Assembly: GCA_039196715.1 (NCBI GenBank)
Contig: JBCCUP010000041.1
Location: forward strand, 1 to 41,096
Length of the DNA: 41,096 bases
Source: Pseudomonadota bacterium
GTDB lineage: Bacteria > Pseudomonadota > Gammaproteobacteria > CALCKW01
Direction of reading: 5' to 3'
Positions 40,755 through 41,096 of the stretch are shown one piece after another (position 1 is the first letter of the stretch; every line of letters starts with the position of its first letter). The position numbers were made by a program, and so were the translations under genes. The notes beneath the pieces are model-generated. The model worked only from the letters and a program-made list of their open reading frames with translations, did no database searches and was not told where the DNA came from.

Positions 40755-41096
40755 GGCACGACCGCACGCCGCGAGAACCGCATCCTTGCGCAGCAATGCG
40801 TGCCCTCTTCGTGGGAGCCGCATCCTTGCACAGCACGATGCGGCGATGCGATAGCGAACAGGGCGTTGCGATCGGTGCAACTCCTATTCGCCCCAGGCAC
40901 GCTTCGCGTACGCTGGCGCTCCCACAGGATCGCGTCACGCTACGGGCGCTGCATCCTTGCGCAGCAACACGCGCCCTCGCTGTGGGAGCCGCATCCTTGC
41001 GCAGCACGATGCGGCGATGCGATAGCGAACAGGGCGTTGCGATCAGTGCAACTCCTATTCGCCCCAGGCACGCTTCGCGTACGCTGGCGCTCCCAC
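40755..41096. repeat. Tandem 115-bp elements bounded by GTGGGAGC/GCGCTCCCAC
   Basis: Two near-identical elements, 40811-40925 and 40982-41096 (113 of 115 bases equal), each start GTGGGAGCCGCATCC and end GCGCTCCCAC. Each has an internal hairpin GCCGCATC...GATGCGGC. The period is 171 bp; the 56-bp spacer and the preceding 40777-40810 carry half-units GCATCCTTGCGCAGCA. The array continues past the window edge. Its architecture parallels the 1-545 array although the internal sequence differs. Confidence 0.85.

Overview
The window is dense, high-GC bacterial chromosome. No rRNA, tRNA or CRISPR array was seen. The gene set suggests a free-living, probably marine, proteobacterium, most likely gammaproteobacterial: a glycine-betaine-type ABC transporter, a DMSP-demethylase-like GcvT protein, a dimethylglycine/sarcosine dehydrogenase-like flavoprotein, a TTT (TctCBA) carboxylate transporter, REP-associated tyrosine transposases (RAYTs) and HipBA. 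This assignment comes from gene content only.

Layout. 1-545: tandem array of about 112-bp elements bounded by GTGGGAGC/GCTCCCAC. 568-2227: MmyB-like XRE regulator divergent from two small membrane proteins, with a palindrome between them. 2242-5904 (minus): proX-proW-proV plus a small membrane protein. 6152-11103: a divergent catabolic locus. GntR/HutC regulator, diaminopropionate-ammonia-lyase-like PLP enzyme and M24 hydrolase lie on minus; a PhyH dioxygenase and a EutA-like Asp/Glu-racemase-superfamily protein lie on plus. Both promoters carry a TGGTATATACCA palindrome over their -10. 11104-13541: REP-like GACAGGCACTGTT repeats around a LysE exporter and a first RAYT. 13564-19806: DUF418 protein, GlxA-type regulator with a divergent NTF2-like gene, a second PhyH protein, an alkyltransferase-like protein, a small membrane protein and the DmdA-like protein. 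19858-20967: a surface lipoprotein. 21150-26489: FadR-type GntR, isopropylmalate/tartrate-type dehydrogenase and TctCBA. 26565-27504: GNAT and a lipoprotein. 27756-30610: a mobile-element scar consisting of a truncated RHS/YD gene, a second RAYT and an AT-rich nuclease fragment. 30611-34728: unknown membrane protein and the 854-aa FAD/GcvT dehydrogenase. 35049-37945: a compact operon of two different ATP-grasp ligases and an MFS-like permease. 38099-39753: HipB-HipA. 39831-40751: EEP-family lipoprotein. 40755-41096: a second array of 115-bp GTGGGAGC-bounded elements.

How it fits together. Much of the window handles small zwitterionic osmolytes and organic acids: uptake (ProXWV, TctCBA), demethylation (DmdA-like, dimethylglycine-dehydrogenase-like) and a eut/doe-like hydrolase/lyase locus whose substrate cannot be read from sequence. 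The best candidates for undescribed systems are the ATP-grasp/ATP-grasp/MFS operon and the GntR-PLP-M24-PhyH-EutA locus. The repeat families show an active RAYT/REP landscape, with one element end apparently inserted in an RHS gene.
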